DNA from: Pseudobythopirellula maris
GTDB taxonomy: Bacteria > Planctomycetota > Planctomycetia > Pirellulales > Lacipirellulaceae
Assembly: GCF_007859945.1 (NCBI RefSeq)
Contig: NZ_SJPQ01000001.1
Location: forward strand, 1,550,001-1,614,000
DNA length: 64,000 nt
Direction of reading: 5' to 3'
Positions 1-8,556 of this stretch are shown here, in pieces (position 1 is the stretch's first letter; the number at the start of each line of letters is the position of its first letter). The notes beneath the pieces were generated by a model that saw only the letters and a list, made by a program, of their open reading frames with translations, was not told the origin of the DNA and ran no database searches. Position numbers and translations under genes: made by a program.

Positions 1-293
1 ACACCCGCCCGCAGGCGCGGCAGGGCGTGAGCCACGGTCACTTCACCGTGAACGGTCGCTTCTGCGACATCCCCTCGGCCCAGGTGCGTGCGGGCGACGT
101 GATCCACGTCAAGCGTCGCCAGAACATCGTCGGGCTCTACCGCGGCCGCGTCGCCGAGTTCAATGGCCAGACGGCCGACTGGCTCGCGTTCGACGAGGAG
201 AACCTGAAGGTAATTGTCCACCGCCTGCCGACAGCCGAAGACATCACCCTGCCGGTGTCGGTCGAGATGGTCGTCGAACTCATGTCGCGCTAG
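1..293 (+). CDS. rpsD: 30S ribosomal protein S4, C-terminal part
   Basis: The reading frame is open from the window edge (first full codon at 3) to a TAG at 291-293, so only the last 96 or so residues are visible. They match the S4 RNA-binding domain and tail: a QGVSHGHFTVNGR segment corresponds to the family's S4-domain entry (usually RQLVNHGHILVNG), followed by DIPS...GDVI and the closing LPTAEDI..PV...VVELMSR. S4 is a primary 16S rRNA binder in the small subunit. The annotation as S4 is confident from the residue pattern; the start lies outside the window. It is followed, after 108 bases, by rpsP on the same strand. Confidence 0.93.
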   Translation, partial: TRPQARQGVSHGHFTVNGRFCDIPSAQVRAGDVIHVKRRQNIVGLYRGRVAEFNGQTADWLAFDEENLKVIVHRLPTAEDITLPVSVEMVVELMSR

Positions 294-401
294 TCGTCAG
301 CATTCCGTCCATTCAATCCATGCGAGGGCGGGGCCAAGAAGCAAGAGGCCCCCTCGCAAATGGCCGCCCTCATGTGGCGGGCAACCCCAGGAGATTACAA
401 C

Positions 402-893
402 GTGTCCGTTAGAATCCGCATGAAGAAGATGGGCCGCTCCCACCGCCACTTCTTCCGCATTTGCGCCATGGACAAGCGGTCGCCCCGCGACGGCAAGGTG
501 CTCGAAGAGCTTGGCACCTACGACCCGCACGTCGGTGAGACCGACGCCCGCGCTTCGCTCAACAAGGAGCGCATCGACTACTGGCTGAGCGTCGGAGCCC
601 AGCCGTCGGAGAACGTCGCCGTGCTGATCAAGAAGTACGGCACCGACGGCACGCACGCCGACGCCCAGCGCGAGGCGCTCGGTCGTCTGTCGCTGCCGGC
701 CGACGTGTCCGACCCGGACATGCCCGAAGCCCCCAAGCCGCCCGAGCCGGAGCCGGCCGAAGAGGCCGCCGCCGAGGGCGAGGCGTCGGAGGACAAGCCG
801 ACCGACGAGGCCGCCAGCGAGGCGCCCGCCGAAGAGGCCAAGGCCGACGAGGCGCCCGCCGAGGAGAAGAAGGAGGAGGCTTCGGCCGAGTGA
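402..893 (+). CDS. rpsP: 30S ribosomal protein S16 with acidic C-terminal extension
   Basis: Residues 1-80 are a standard S16 (VSVRIRMKKMGRSHR start, then RFRI-type strand and NKERIDYWLSVGAQPS). I chose the GTG at 402 because it matches the family N-terminus and has CAGGAG about nine bases upstream; an in-frame ATG at 360 would add 14 non-family residues. The 163-residue product is about twice the usual length because residues from about 105 onward form a Pro/Ala/Glu-rich, strongly acidic, presumably disordered tail. S16 stabilises the small-subunit body. It begins an rpsP-trmD-rplS cluster; rimM, often found between rpsP and trmD in other bacteria, is absent here. Confidence 0.95.
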   Translation: MSVRIRMKKMGRSHRHFFRICAMDKRSPRDGKVLEELGTYDPHVGETDARASLNKERIDYWLSVGAQPSENVAVLIKKYGTDGTHADAQREALGRLSLPADVSDPDMPEAPKPPEPEPAEEAAAEGEASEDKPTDEAASEAPAEEAKADEAPAEEKKEEASAE

Positions 894-930
894 GCCCCTG
901 CGGTTCGCCAATCGAAGCCGACGCGTCGCC

Positions 931-1632
931 ATGCGTTTCGACGTGCTCACCCTCTTCCCGGAGATCTTCTCCGGCTACCTGGGCCAGAGCCTGTTGAAGC
1001 TGGCGATCGACCGCGGCCTGGTCGACGTGCAGTTGCACAACATCCGTGACTGGGCCAAGGGCAAGCACCACAACGTTGACGACCGGCCCTTTGGCGGCGG
1101 CCCAGGCATGCTGATCATGCCCGGCCCCGCGGTCGAGGCCGTCGAGGCCGTCAGGCCTCAGAGCGACAACCCGGGCCGGCTCCTGCTGCTCACGCCGCAG
1201 GGCCGCCGACTCGACCAACGCATGGCGGAAGACCTGTCCCAGGCGGGGCGGATCTTGCTGCTGTGCGGCAGATACGAGGGCTTCGACCAGCGGGTGACCG
1301 ACCTGCTCGAGCCCGAAGAGGTGAGCATCGGTGACTACGTCCTCAACGGGGGCGAGGTCGCCGCGATGACGATCATCGACGCCGTGGTGCGACTCGTGCC
1401 GGGCGTCTTAGGAGACGAAGAGAGCAGCGTCCAAGACTCGTTCAGTCGAGGCAACCGCATCCTGGAGCACGCCCAGTACACCCGGCCCCGCGAGTACCGC
1501 GGACTGGGGGTCCCCGAGGTGCTGCTCTCGGGCAACCACCCCGACATCGCCGCCTGGCGAGAGCGGGACGCGAGAGAACGGACCGAACAACGCCGCGGCG
1601 ACCTGTTGGGCGACAAAGACCCCAGCGAGTGA
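931..1632 (+). CDS. trmD: tRNA (guanine-N1-)-methyltransferase TrmD
   Basis: TrmD methylates G37 next to the anticodon using S-adenosylmethionine and prevents frameshifting. At 233 residues it has the family length. The SPOUT trefoil-knot signatures are present: FGGGPGMLI at about 54-62, [10 protein letters not shown] at 112-121 and [10 protein letters not shown] at 133-142. The ATG at 931 starts with [13 protein letters not shown], the canonical N-terminus. It lies 37 bases after rpsP on the same strand and about 110 bases before rplS, the usual ribosomal-protein/tRNA-modification operon. Confidence 0.97.
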   Translation: MRFDVLTLFPEIFSGYLGQSLLKLAIDRGLVDVQLHNIRDWAKGKHHNVDDRPFGGGPGMLIMPGPAVEAVEAVRPQSDNPGRLLLLTPQGRRLDQRMAEDLSQAGRILLLCGRYEGFDQRVTDLLEPEEVSIGDYVLNGGEVAAMTIIDAVVRLVPGVLGDEESSVQDSFSRGNRILEHAQYTRPREYRGLGVPEVLLSGNHPDIAAWRERDARERTEQRRGDLLGDKDPSE

Positions 1633-1745
1633 CCCCGCAGCAAGACACGCCGTCGACCGCCGTCGGCGGCGCCGACACGAAGCAAAACCGAATCACCGAT
1701 TGCCCTCTCCCACGAGGGCCCTTCCGCAGAAAAGGGCGAACCGCC

Positions 1746-2123
1746 ATGTCCAAGCAGATTCTCGACCTCGTCGAAAAAGCGAGCCTCAAGCAGGGCGACG
1801 ACCTGCCCCAATTCGAGATCGGCGACACGGTCAACGTGCACACCCGCATCCTCGAAGGCGACAAAGAGCGGATCCAGATCTTCACCGGTGTGGTGATCGC
1901 CCGCAGCGGCAGCGGCTCGAAGGAGATGTTCGCGGTCCGGCGGATCGTGAACAACGAGGGCGTGGAGCGCAAGTTCCCGGTCCACTCGCCGCGCATCGCC
2001 AAGGTCGAGGTCGTCCGCTCGGCCGTGGTCCGTCGCGCGAAGCTCTACTACCTCCGCGACCGCGTCGGCAAGGCCACGCGCCTCAAGGAACGCCGCACCG
2101 ACCAGGCCAAGAACAAGGCCTGA
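1746..2123 (+). CDS. rplS: 50S ribosomal protein L19
   Basis: L19 sits at the subunit interface of the large subunit. The 125-residue product starts [15 protein letters not shown] and contains the conserved [26 protein letters not shown] core and the [21 protein letters not shown] end. The frame is open back to 1629, but the ATG at 1746 gives the family N-terminus. It is the last gene of the rpsP-trmD-rplS cluster and is followed 30 bases later by an intrinsic terminator. Confidence 0.97.
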   Translation: MSKQILDLVEKASLKQGDDLPQFEIGDTVNVHTRILEGDKERIQIFTGVVIARSGSGSKEMFAVRRIVNNEGVERKFPVHSPRIAKVEVVRSAVVRRAKLYYLRDRVGKATRLKERRTDQAKNKA

Positions 2124-2153
2124 GCCACGGCGACAACCTATACGCAGAACACG

Positions 2154-2206
2154 ACTGCCCACGGATACGTGCGATTCATTCGCTCGGATGCGTGGGCAGT
2201 TTTTTG
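2154..2206 (+). terminator. Intrinsic terminator after rplS
   Basis: A perfect 10-bp inverted repeat (ACTGCCCACG at 2154-2163, CGTGGGCAGT at 2191-2200) is followed at once by a T run (2200-2205). The 27-base loop is long for a plain terminator. Its right half (about 2178-2199) resembles 5135-5158, so the hairpin may belong to a dispersed repeat that was adopted as a terminator. Confidence 0.75.
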
Positions 2207-2299
2207 TTTCCAGGGCTGTAATCGAAGCCGAAAAGTGAATCTCCCAGCAACAGCGATCGGCGATAGTCCTGTAATTCGATGAGCGAGGAGTCTTTCACC

Positions 2300-2455
2300 T
2301 AGAACGGTTTGCTCATAGGTGTAGACGCTCGGCTCGCGATCGGCGTCATGGCTTCGTCAGCCTGCATCGACAATGCACCGCATTGCCTGCTTCGGCTTCC
2401 TCGCCACGCCGCCAATCGCTTCCCCGCTCGTCCACACCTATTCGAATACCACTCA
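2300..2455 (+). mobile_element. MITE-like palindromic element, copy 1 (decayed ends)
   Basis: About 156 bp that match 27910-28066 on the opposite strand along nearly their whole length. The element is an imperfect palindrome: its left arm (TAGAACGGT...GGTGTAGACG) pairs with its right arm (CGTCCACACC...ACCACTCA). The outer 8-9 bases have diverged from the intact TAGAGCGGT/ACCGCTCTA ends seen in copy 2. A 68-codon open frame across it is a by-product and not a gene. It fills most of the gap between rplS and the PEP-CTERM gene. Confidence 0.75.
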
Positions 2456-2566
2456 CAATCTAAGGCGATGACCCCTAAAAAGGTAGCTATGAGACATGGA
2501 GTTGCTGTATCCTAGAAGACGCTGTTTCTACGAACGGCCCCTCTCCTCCTCCTCGAAGGCGAGCTC

Positions 2567-3262
2567 ATGCTCCACCCTACTCTGATGGCTGCCTCGCTTC
2601 CGTTGCTTGTCGTAACAACCTGCGTCCAGCCCTCATGGGCGGCGCCGACCGTGACCGCTGCAAACCGAGCAACCTCGGCAAGCGAAGTAAACATCGCAGC
2701 GATCGCTGAGATCAACGGTTCTCCCTCGGACCAGTTCGATCGACAATTGGCTCAGACGTTCTTGGCCCGGACCAGTGGCGTGTTGCAAAGCATCGCCGTC
2801 ACGGCCGGAGCCCGTGCCGGGGCAGCTCAAACCGATGGGCTCGGCTTACGAATGGCAATCGCACCTTTCAACGCAGAGAACCGATTGCTAGGTGAGATAC
2901 TGTCGATCTCGCCAGTCGATAACGTGGAGCCACTCCCCGGCTTCGGGGGCCCGTTCTCACAGCCCGACGTCCTGCAGGCGTCGGCCAATTTTGAATCGTC
3001 CGGGATCGTCCTCCACGCCGGATCGAGCTACGCGATGATCTTCTCGGCTGAGCGACTAGACGACAGTTTCTTCATCCTCGGCGGAGACCTGCCGGACTAC
3101 GAAGGAGGCCTGATCGGCGGACGCCTCAACGACCAGCCGTTCCAATTCCAGCCTATCACTGACCTGTTCTTCGAAGTAACGGTCGACGCCGTGCCCGAGC
3201 CCGCTTCGTTGGCGATCGTACTCGCCACATTGCCGTTTGCATTCACACGGCATCGAAAATAA
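2567..3262 (+). CDS. PEP-CTERM sorted secreted protein
   Basis: A 231-residue protein with an N-terminal signal peptide (hydrophobic core about residues 8-20, probable cleavage near SWA-AP) and a C-terminal sorting signal VPEPASLAIVL at about 209, followed by a short hydrophobic stretch and the basic end TRHRK. PEP-CTERM tails are known to be recognised by exosortase and mark envelope or exopolysaccharide-associated proteins. The middle (about 45-205) looks like a beta-rich domain (DQFDRQLAQTFLARTSGVL..IAVTAG), as in many planctomycete PEP-CTERM proteins. No specific ligand is visible. No exosortase gene is in the window. Confidence 0.85.
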   Translation: MLHPTLMAASLPLLVVTTCVQPSWAAPTVTAANRATSASEVNIAAIAEINGSPSDQFDRQLAQTFLARTSGVLQSIAVTAGARAGAAQTDGLGLRMAIAPFNAENRLLGEILSISPVDNVEPLPGFGGPFSQPDVLQASANFESSGIVLHAGSSYAMIFSAERLDDSFFILGGDLPDYEGGLIGGRLNDQPFQFQPITDLFFEVTVDAVPEPASLAIVLATLPFAFTRHRK

Positions 3263-3354
3263 GTCCGCCCTTGCAGGCGGGCAGCTTGGACGGTGGGGTT
3301 GCGGAGCGACAATGTGATTCCCCATCCACGCTCAATCTTCTACTCGGGAATCGC

Positions 3355-3837
3355 TCACCCGAGCGACTTGGCGAACTCCACAAGCTGGTCGAGGGCCTTG
3401 CCCCAGCCTGTGAGGAAACCCATCTCTTCGTGTTTCTGCCGCCCTTCTTCGTCGGCGTGCATCGCAATCGCTGTGTAACGGGTTCCTGTGCCGTCGGGTT
3501 CAAACAGAACCACCGCCGTCATGAACGGACTTGCCTTCGGCCGGAATCCGGGTCCGAGCGCGTCGGTGAACACCAGCTTGCGGTTCTCGACGACTTCGAG
3601 GTAGCAACCAGGGTTAGCGGGCAGCACCTCACCCTCCGGCGAACGCATGGTGGTGCTAAACACCCCGCCTGGCCTGAGGTCGATCTCGCACTCGACGGTC
3701 TCCCACGGCTTCGGCGTAAACCAGCGTTTGAGGTGCTCGGGGTCGGTCCACGCCTTCCAAAGCAACTCGGGCCGAACATCGACGACACGTTCGAGAACGA
3801 GGTCGAGCTCGGGATCGATTTCGCGGCTGTCACTCAT
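3355..3837 (-). CDS. SRPBCC/AHSA1-type protein (first copy)
   Basis: A 160-residue START/Bet v 1-like protein. Family marks are [24 protein letters not shown] near the N-terminus, LRPGGVF, the FTDALGPGF strand and a final helix [18 protein letters not shown] chose the ATG at 3835-3837 (MSDSREIDP); the open frame extends further upstream without family similarity. It overlaps the preceding ArsR gene by 8 bases, so the two are translationally coupled. ArsR plus AHSA1 pairs are common in bacteria and the SRPBCC partner is presumed to bind a hydrophobic ligand; the ligand is unknown. Confidence 0.88.
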   Translation of the reverse strand: MSDSREIDPELDLVLERVVDVRPELLWKAWTDPEHLKRWFTPKPWETVECEIDLRPGGVFSTTMRSPEGEVLPANPGCYLEVVENRKLVFTDALGPGFRPKASPFMTAVVLFEPDGTGTRYTAIAMHADEEGRQKHEEMGFLTGWGKALDQLVEFAKSLG

Positions 3838-4165
3838 CGCTCTTCTCCATCGATTCAATATAGGTGTCGAGTTGGTCCAATCGCTTCTCCCACAGCTCGC
3901 GTTGCTGAGTGAGCCAGTCAGAAGCACGCTTCAGACGCTTGGGCTTCACGCGGAACGTGCGGGTACGCCCGCGCTTGCTCGATTCGACCAAACCAGCTTC
4001 CTCTAACATCCGGAGATGCTGAAGGAACGACGGCAAGGCCATCGAGAAGGGGGCCGCTAATTCACTCACCGTCGCCGACCCCTGGACGAGACGCTCGACG
4101 ACGGCTCGCCGCGTTGGGTTCGCTAGCGCCTGGAACGCTTTGTCGAGAGGCTCAGCCACAGTCAT
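3830..4165 (-). CDS. ArsR-family transcriptional regulator (first copy)
   Basis: A 111-residue winged-helix repressor: [17 protein letters not shown], then the recognition region [28 protein letters not shown] and the wing [14 protein letters not shown]. It lacks the CVC metal-binding motif of metal-sensing ArsR proteins. It is closer to the ArsR proteins paired with SRPBCC proteins. It heads a two-gene operon with the downstream SRPBCC gene, and a perfect 12-bp inverted repeat lies 21 bases upstream of its ATG, so autoregulation is likely. Confidence 0.9.
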   Translation of the reverse strand: MTVAEPLDKAFQALANPTRRAVVERLVQGSATVSELAAPFSMALPSFLQHLRMLEEAGLVESSKRGRTRTFRVKPKRLKRASDWLTQQRELWEKRLDQLDTYIESMEKSDE

Positions 4166-4185
4166 GCGGTCATTCTGCCAAGAGC

Positions 4186-4213
4186 CTATACTTAGGTCAA
4201 TACCTAAGTATAG
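4186..4213. promoter_or_regulatory. Perfect palindromic operator upstream of ArsR
   Basis: Two perfect 12-base arms, CTATACTTAGGT (4186-4197) and ACCTAAGTATAG (4202-4213), are separated by 4 bases. It is centred about 34 bases upstream of the ArsR start codon, and its AT-rich arms could overlap a -10 region. Size and placement fit an autorepressor site of a dimeric ArsR protein (inference). The rest of 4214-4519 shows nothing coding. Confidence 0.7.
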
Positions 4214-4519
4214 AGAGCAGGCACTTGGGTTCTCGGTGGGCTAGGCTATTAGAAGACCCGGGGGGCCGTCCGCCTTCGACTGTCGGTCGTGAAACGACAA
4301 GATGCCCCCGATCCGGATTGCTCATCTAGTGGGATATGAAGCCGCAACGCGCTGTGCCTTAGACCCCCCCCGCGTAGCCCCAGAATTATGCACCTATGGC
4401 TTGTGCATGTGATTCGCAGCGGGTTTAGCTCCGATATGACTCGGTACGCGCCCACCCGATTGAATGAATCTGTCGATTCGTCAGCACCCCGCTAGCGGCT
4501 CGCCACCGAGCCGAGAGAT

Positions 4520-5017
4520 GTGATGCCTCTTCCAGCCGACGCTCAACCATCTTCCGTGGCACGTGCGCACGCCAGCTCGACAACGAGCAGAGGCCGTGCG
4601 CCCGAGACGACGTTCTGGACCGCGCTGTGTCTGCTGGGCGCTTTCATCGGTCTGGTCACGCTTGAGTCGATCGGCAAGACATCTATCGCGGCGATCGTGC
4701 TTCAGGTGGCAGCCGCGATCTGGATCGCCGCCCTCCTGCTGCGTATGTACCGACATCGTTTGGCGTATGCCGCCGCAGGCGCGTGGGTGCTGCTGTTGTG
4801 GCTCCCGATGTGTGCGCAAGTGATACGACGACTGCACTACTGGGTCACCATCGGAATGGAGCCGCCCGATGGCATGGGATCGCCGCTGGCGTTCATGATG
4901 GGATTAATATTCGAATTGCTCGTGTTTCTGCCGCTGACCGGCTTGCTCATCGATTTAGTGCTATTAAAGCCGTGGCGCAGCGGGCGGCGGATCCGAAAGC
5001 GTGATCCGTGTCTCTAA
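4520..5017 (+). CDS. Hypothetical four-helix membrane protein
   Basis: A 165-residue protein with four predicted membrane segments at roughly residues 33-52, 54-75, 81-102 and 120-148, and a basic C-terminus (KPWRSGRRIRKRDP). The start is GTG at 4520 or ATG at 4523, one codon later; a GAGAG lies just upstream. No known family is recognised. It lies between the ArsR/SRPBCC unit and the CBM9-like gene and has no obvious operon partner. Confidence 0.6.
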   Translation: MMPLPADAQPSSVARAHASSTTSRGRAPETTFWTALCLLGAFIGLVTLESIGKTSIAAIVLQVAAAIWIAALLLRMYRHRLAYAAAGAWVLLLWLPMCAQVIRRLHYWVTIGMEPPDGMGSPLAFMMGLIFELLVFLPLTGLLIDLVLLKPWRSGRRIRKRDPCL

Positions 5018-5164
5018 GCATGTGGCGATGCGCTACTGATTCGCCAGACGCTCCGCTTCGCTGCGACGCCGGCTGCCCGAACTGGGCAGCCCAGCATGAG
5101 ACGCGACTCATAGCGAACCAAACGCATTCGCACTTCATTCGCGCTGATTCGTGGGCAGACTTCC

Positions 5165-5890
5165 TCAAGCCCCATCGAGCTCGAGCGTCGCCCAGCAGCT
5201 CGGGTCTTCGTCGTACGGGAACGACGCGCCGTTGGCGAAGGTCTGGGTGCCGAGCTCGCGGTCCACGACGGCGTAGGTGAAGCCGAGGCGGGTGTGCTGC
5301 TCGGGGTCGTAGCCGTCGAGCGCCGCCGAGGGGAGGTACGCCTTGAGCAGGTAGCCGTCTTTGGTCACTTTGGCGCCAGCTTGCAGCAGCCGCGCCCGCA
5401 CCGGGCGGGCGTTCTCGCGGGCGCGGTTGATGAGCATCTGGTCGATGATCGCCTCGGTGGCGCTCGACCCGCCGCCCGAGGGCAACACGCCGAAGCGGCT
5501 GCAGAACTTCGTGGCGCGGTGGACGTTGTGCGTCGCGCGGGTGTCGATCCAGAGCTGCACGCCGTCGCTGTCCTCCAGGCGGCCGTCGCGGCACCAAACG
5601 GGCTGGCTCTTGCCGGTCACCTCGACCTGCAAGACGAGCCCCTCAGGGGCCCAGGCGAGCCGCACGTCGGCGAACCGCCTCTCGCCCACCGGCGTGAAGC
5701 CGTCGAGCGCGGCTAAATCTGGCAGGCGGTAGCTCTCGTCGAGTTCCAGGTCGAACACGCCCTTGGGCTTGGCGCCCGGCTTGGCCTTTTTCTTCGGCTT
5801 GGGCTGCTGGTAACGCTTCAGCGGCGTCGCAAAGCGGAACAGAAACCGCGGGGCGAGAAGCGTATTGATCTGGGTGATGGGCTCGGCCAT
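5165..5890 (-). CDS. CBM9-like (DOMON-related) domain protein
   Basis: A 241-residue protein. From about residue 45 it resembles the carbohydrate-binding family 9-like fold: LDESYRLPDLAAL, FADVRLAWAPEGLVLQVEV, then DGVQLWIDTR, and late strands GYLLKAYLPSAALDGYDP and RLGFTYAVVDRELGTQTF. A basic Lys/Pro segment (PKPKKKAKPGAKPKG) precedes the domain. I chose the ATG at 5888-5890 (MAEPITQINTLL); there is no signal peptide from that start, so it is probably cytoplasmic. Its ligand cannot be told from sequence. Confidence 0.65.
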   Translation of the reverse strand: MAEPITQINTLLAPRFLFRFATPLKRYQQPKPKKKAKPGAKPKGVFDLELDESYRLPDLAALDGFTPVGERRFADVRLAWAPEGLVLQVEVTGKSQPVWCRDGRLEDSDGVQLWIDTRATHNVHRATKFCSRFGVLPSGGGSSATEAIIDQMLINRARENARPVRARLLQAGAKVTKDGYLLKAYLPSAALDGYDPEQHTRLGFTYAVVDRELGTQTFANGASFPYDEDPSCWATLELDGA

Positions 5891-6048
5891 GGCGTGGAGG
5901 CAGCTCTGCGAGATCGTAGTGAGGCGACCCCCCAGCATCCCCCGCCGGACCGGCCTAGGGCAAGCCCCGTTGAAGAATCTGGCGGCAAGCCCATAGGCTA
6001 GAAATGCCAAGCTGTGATAGCAGGGACGCTACGGAATGACCCAGCCCC

Positions 6049-6098
6049 AATGACCAAGAAAGGCTTGGATCAAAACCTATTGGTCATTCGGATTCTCA
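6049..6098. repeat. Inverted repeat with AATGACCAA arms
   Basis: Arms AATGACCAA (6049-6057) and TTGGTCATT (6080-6088) flank a 22-base loop. The right arm and its flank (6080-6098) match 44371-44389 at all but two positions, which shows a dispersed element. Confidence 0.5.
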
Positions 6099-6122
6099 CA
6101 TCCCAGCAGAAGTTTTCTTACC

Positions 6123-6227
6123 AGGGTGGCGGGGGCGCACCGCGAATGCGGAAGCCCCCGTGCGGCGGGTACCCGGACTGGCTGGCTCGGGGGCTTCTCC
6201 GCTAGCGCGGTGCGCCCCCGCCACCCT
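6123..6227. repeat. Long palindromic element, perfect 22-bp arms
   Basis: The 22-base arms at 6123-6144 and 6206-6227 are exact reverse complements. A second nested pair (GAAGCCCCCG at 6151-6160 and CGGGGGCTTC at 6188-6197) extends the hairpin. There is no T run. It lies just beyond the 3' end of the TIGR03545 gene (stop at 6245), so it may act as an mRNA end structure or be a REP/MITE-like mobile sequence. Confidence 0.75.
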
Positions 6228-6244
6228 ACTGAAACGCCATAGAT

Positions 6245-8044
6245 TTAGCGGAACAGCATGCCGGCGTCTGGCAACTGCTTGCCGAGCTGCTCGAAAGGCA
6301 GAGAGCCGCGGCCCGCCACGCCGCCCAGGGCGCCGCGGGTCAGCTCGTCGAGCGCCTCACGCGGCCCGGCCAGAGCCGAGTCGAGCGACGACGACGCCTC
6401 GCCGAGCCTGCGCTCGAGCGTCGCCATACGGTCATCCAATTCGCCTCGCGATTGGGCCAGCACCCGCTCGGCCTGCTGGCCGATCACGCGTTCGAGCGAC
6501 CGCTGCAGCGACTCGGCCACCGAGGCGCCGAGCGTCGACCAGACCGCCAGTTGCGGCTGGTCGAGCGTGCCGGCGAGACTCACGCGGGTCACCACCGATG
6601 GCGACCCGGCCAGGCCCTCGGCCAAGGCGGTCTCGACCTGCTCGCTGCTCACCAGCGATTCGCCCAGATCGACATGCGGCGTGAGCCGCAGGTTGTTTTG
6701 GATCATCTGCACCTCGCCCGACAGGCGTTCGCCCTCGAGCGTGAGGCTCACCGAGAGGACCGTCGCGCTGGGCGAGGCCTCGATCCGCAAACGGTCGCCG
6801 GCGCCGAGCGTCACACGCGGCGTGGCGAGGCCTTGGCAATCGACAAACAGTTCGTCGCGGGGCGTGGGGCCGGTGCGATCCACCGTGGCGTGCAATTCAA
6901 CCGGCGTGGCGCCTGAGCCCTTCAGCACGATCGACATCGGCACGCCGTGCAATCGCGGCTGGGTGGTGAAGTCGTTCACGACCCCCGTCACTTCGAGCGG
7001 CTGCCCAGCCACTCGGGCGACGCCCGCGAGTTCGAGCTCACGGATCAGCAAGTCGGGTCGCTGCTTCACGCCAGCGAACAGCACGTCGACGCCGCGGTCG
7101 CGAGGCGTCTCGATCGCCGGCTCGCCGCCGGCGGGCGCCATGCGCCGCGCCCAGCGGAGCCAATCGACCAAGTCGCCGACCGGTCCGGTGACGCGTTCGC
7201 CCAGCAGGTAGGTGGTGAGCGACTGCGAGTCGAGCTGATCGACCGACAGGCTGCGGCGGATCGTCTCTTCGTCGTGACGGCGGGCGGCGGCCACCTGCTG
7301 GCGGTCGCTTTTCAGTTCGGTGGGAAGCTGCTTCGCCTCGGCCGTGAGTTCGCCGAGGCGCTTGGTGATCTCAGATACGCGCTGCGGAACGCTCGCCAGG
7401 TACTCGGCGTGACGCAACGGGTTGCGACGGGCCTCGAGCACGTCGTCGCGGAGTTGCTTGATCTCGTCCGACAGGGCGGCCGCCTCGCTGCTGAGCGATT
7501 GGTAACGCTCGGGCCAGCGCTGGGCCAACTCCTCGGCCAGCTGGACCGACACGAATTGGCCCGCCAGGTCGCCGGTGATTTTTGATTCCAGGTGGTCGAG
7601 CCACTGGTCGGCCTGCTCGGCCGCCGCGCGGCGGGCGCCTTCGGCGAGCCAGGAGGGCGCCTCGGCCTCGGTCGACTCGTCGAGCGCGCCCGATTCGGTC
7701 CGCACGCCGCCAAACCGCAGCCCCACCGCCGAGGCGTGCTCGGCGATCGCCTTGCGTCGCAGCAGCGAGTCGGCGTCGAAGTCGATGCTGACCTCGTCGG
7801 CTTCGAGCAGGTTGCGCATCGGCTCTCGCGGATCGGCCACCGCCAAGTCGCGGAGCACCACACTCGTTCTGAACAGCGACGCGCGAGACTCACCGATCTC
7901 GACCTTGGCGCCGATGGCTCCCTCGCCGCCGCGCACCACGGCGGAGCGCACCAGCCAAGCGGCCAGCGGCTCCGAAAGGCAGAGCACCGCGAACAGCAGC
8001 ACGAGACGCGGGACGATGTATCCGAGTCGTAAGTAACGGCTCAT
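6245..8044 (-). CDS. TIGR03545 family envelope protein
   Basis: A 599-residue protein starting MSRYLRLGYIVPRLVLLFAV. One N-terminal membrane segment at about 11-31 is followed by an AsmA-like stretch (GAKVEIGESRASLFRTSVVLRDLAVADP...LLEADEVSIDFDADSLLRRK), a long helical middle (about 115-250) and a C-terminal part with repeated amphipathic helices (LERVIGQQAERVLAQ, LERRLGEASSSLDSAL). This matches TIGR03545, an uncharacterised family of outer-membrane-bearing bacteria found as a two-gene pair with TIGR03546. The ATG overlaps the partner's stop as ATGA, so the genes are translationally coupled. Confidence 0.85.
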   Translation of the reverse strand: MSRYLRLGYIVPRLVLLFAVLCLSEPLAAWLVRSAVVRGGEGAIGAKVEIGESRASLFRTSVVLRDLAVADPREPMRNLLEADEVSIDFDADSLLRRKAIAEHASAVGLRFGGVRTESGALDESTEAEAPSWLAEGARRAAAEQADQWLDHLESKITGDLAGQFVSVQLAEELAQRWPERYQSLSSEAAALSDEIKQLRDDVLEARRNPLRHAEYLASVPQRVSEITKRLGELTAEAKQLPTELKSDRQQVAAARRHDEETIRRSLSVDQLDSQSLTTYLLGERVTGPVGDLVDWLRWARRMAPAGGEPAIETPRDRGVDVLFAGVKQRPDLLIRELELAGVARVAGQPLEVTGVVNDFTTQPRLHGVPMSIVLKGSGATPVELHATVDRTGPTPRDELFVDCQGLATPRVTLGAGDRLRIEASPSATVLSVSLTLEGERLSGEVQMIQNNLRLTPHVDLGESLVSSEQVETALAEGLAGSPSVVTRVSLAGTLDQPQLAVWSTLGASVAESLQRSLERVIGQQAERVLAQSRGELDDRMATLERRLGEASSSLDSALAGPREALDELTRGALGGVAGRGSLPFEQLGKQLPDAGMLFR

Positions 8045-8556
8045 GTGAGCGCTCCGAGACGGGTGGTCACATCGGCGCCCAGCAGCAGGCGGGCGATTTT
8101 GAAACGCAAGATCCAGCGGGTCGCCGTGGGACGAACCTTCGCCGTGAGCGTGCGGGTGATCAGGTAGACGGGGTAGGCGACATACAGGCCGATCATCAAC
8201 GACCCGAGCACCACCGTGTTGTTGAAGCCAAGCCAGGCGCCCAGCGGCGCCTCGTAGAGCCAGGCGTACCAATCCTGCATGCCGGGAAACGCCAGCAGCT
8301 TAAGCCCCAGCTTGTGCGCCAGCGGATCGACCCACGGGCAGGCGAGCGCGAGCAGCGCCGCCGCCCCCAAACCCGCCGTGCGGTTGACCCGCAGCGAGCA
8401 GAGCAACACGCCCAGCGCGACGGCGATCAGGTTGTCCTTGGGCACAAGGCCCAGGACCACGCCGAGCGCGGCGCCGGCGGCGATCTGCCGGTCCGATTCG
8501 TTGCCGGCAAGGACCGACACCAGCCCCCGCAGGGGCCGTAGCAGCAAGGAGGTCAT
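8041..8556 (-). CDS. TIGR03546 family membrane protein
   Basis: A 171-residue partner of the TIGR03545 protein. It opens with a helix (LLRPLRGLVSVLAGNESDRQIAAGAALGVVLGLVPK) that resembles DUF2062-like proteins, followed by hydrophobic segments at about 45-60, 62-80 and 118-140. I chose the ATG at 8554-8556, just behind an AGG-rich stretch; a GTG five codons upstream is possible. It is the first gene of the coupled pair. Function is unknown, but the constant pairing suggests a shared inner-membrane complex. Confidence 0.82.
   Translation of the reverse strand: MTSLLLRPLRGLVSVLAGNESDRQIAAGAALGVVLGLVPKDNLIAVALGVLLCSLRVNRTAGLGAAALLALACPWVDPLAHKLGLKLLAFPGMQDWYAWLYEAPLGAWLGFNNTVVLGSLMIGLYVAYPVYLITRTLTAKVRPTATRWILRFKIARLLLGADVTTRLGALT

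Noticed and set aside
2309-2515. 68-codon open frame with a near copy in 27725-28057
   Set aside because: Both frames lie across the two copies of the palindromic MITE-like element; similarity is explained by the DNA repeat and there is no start context.
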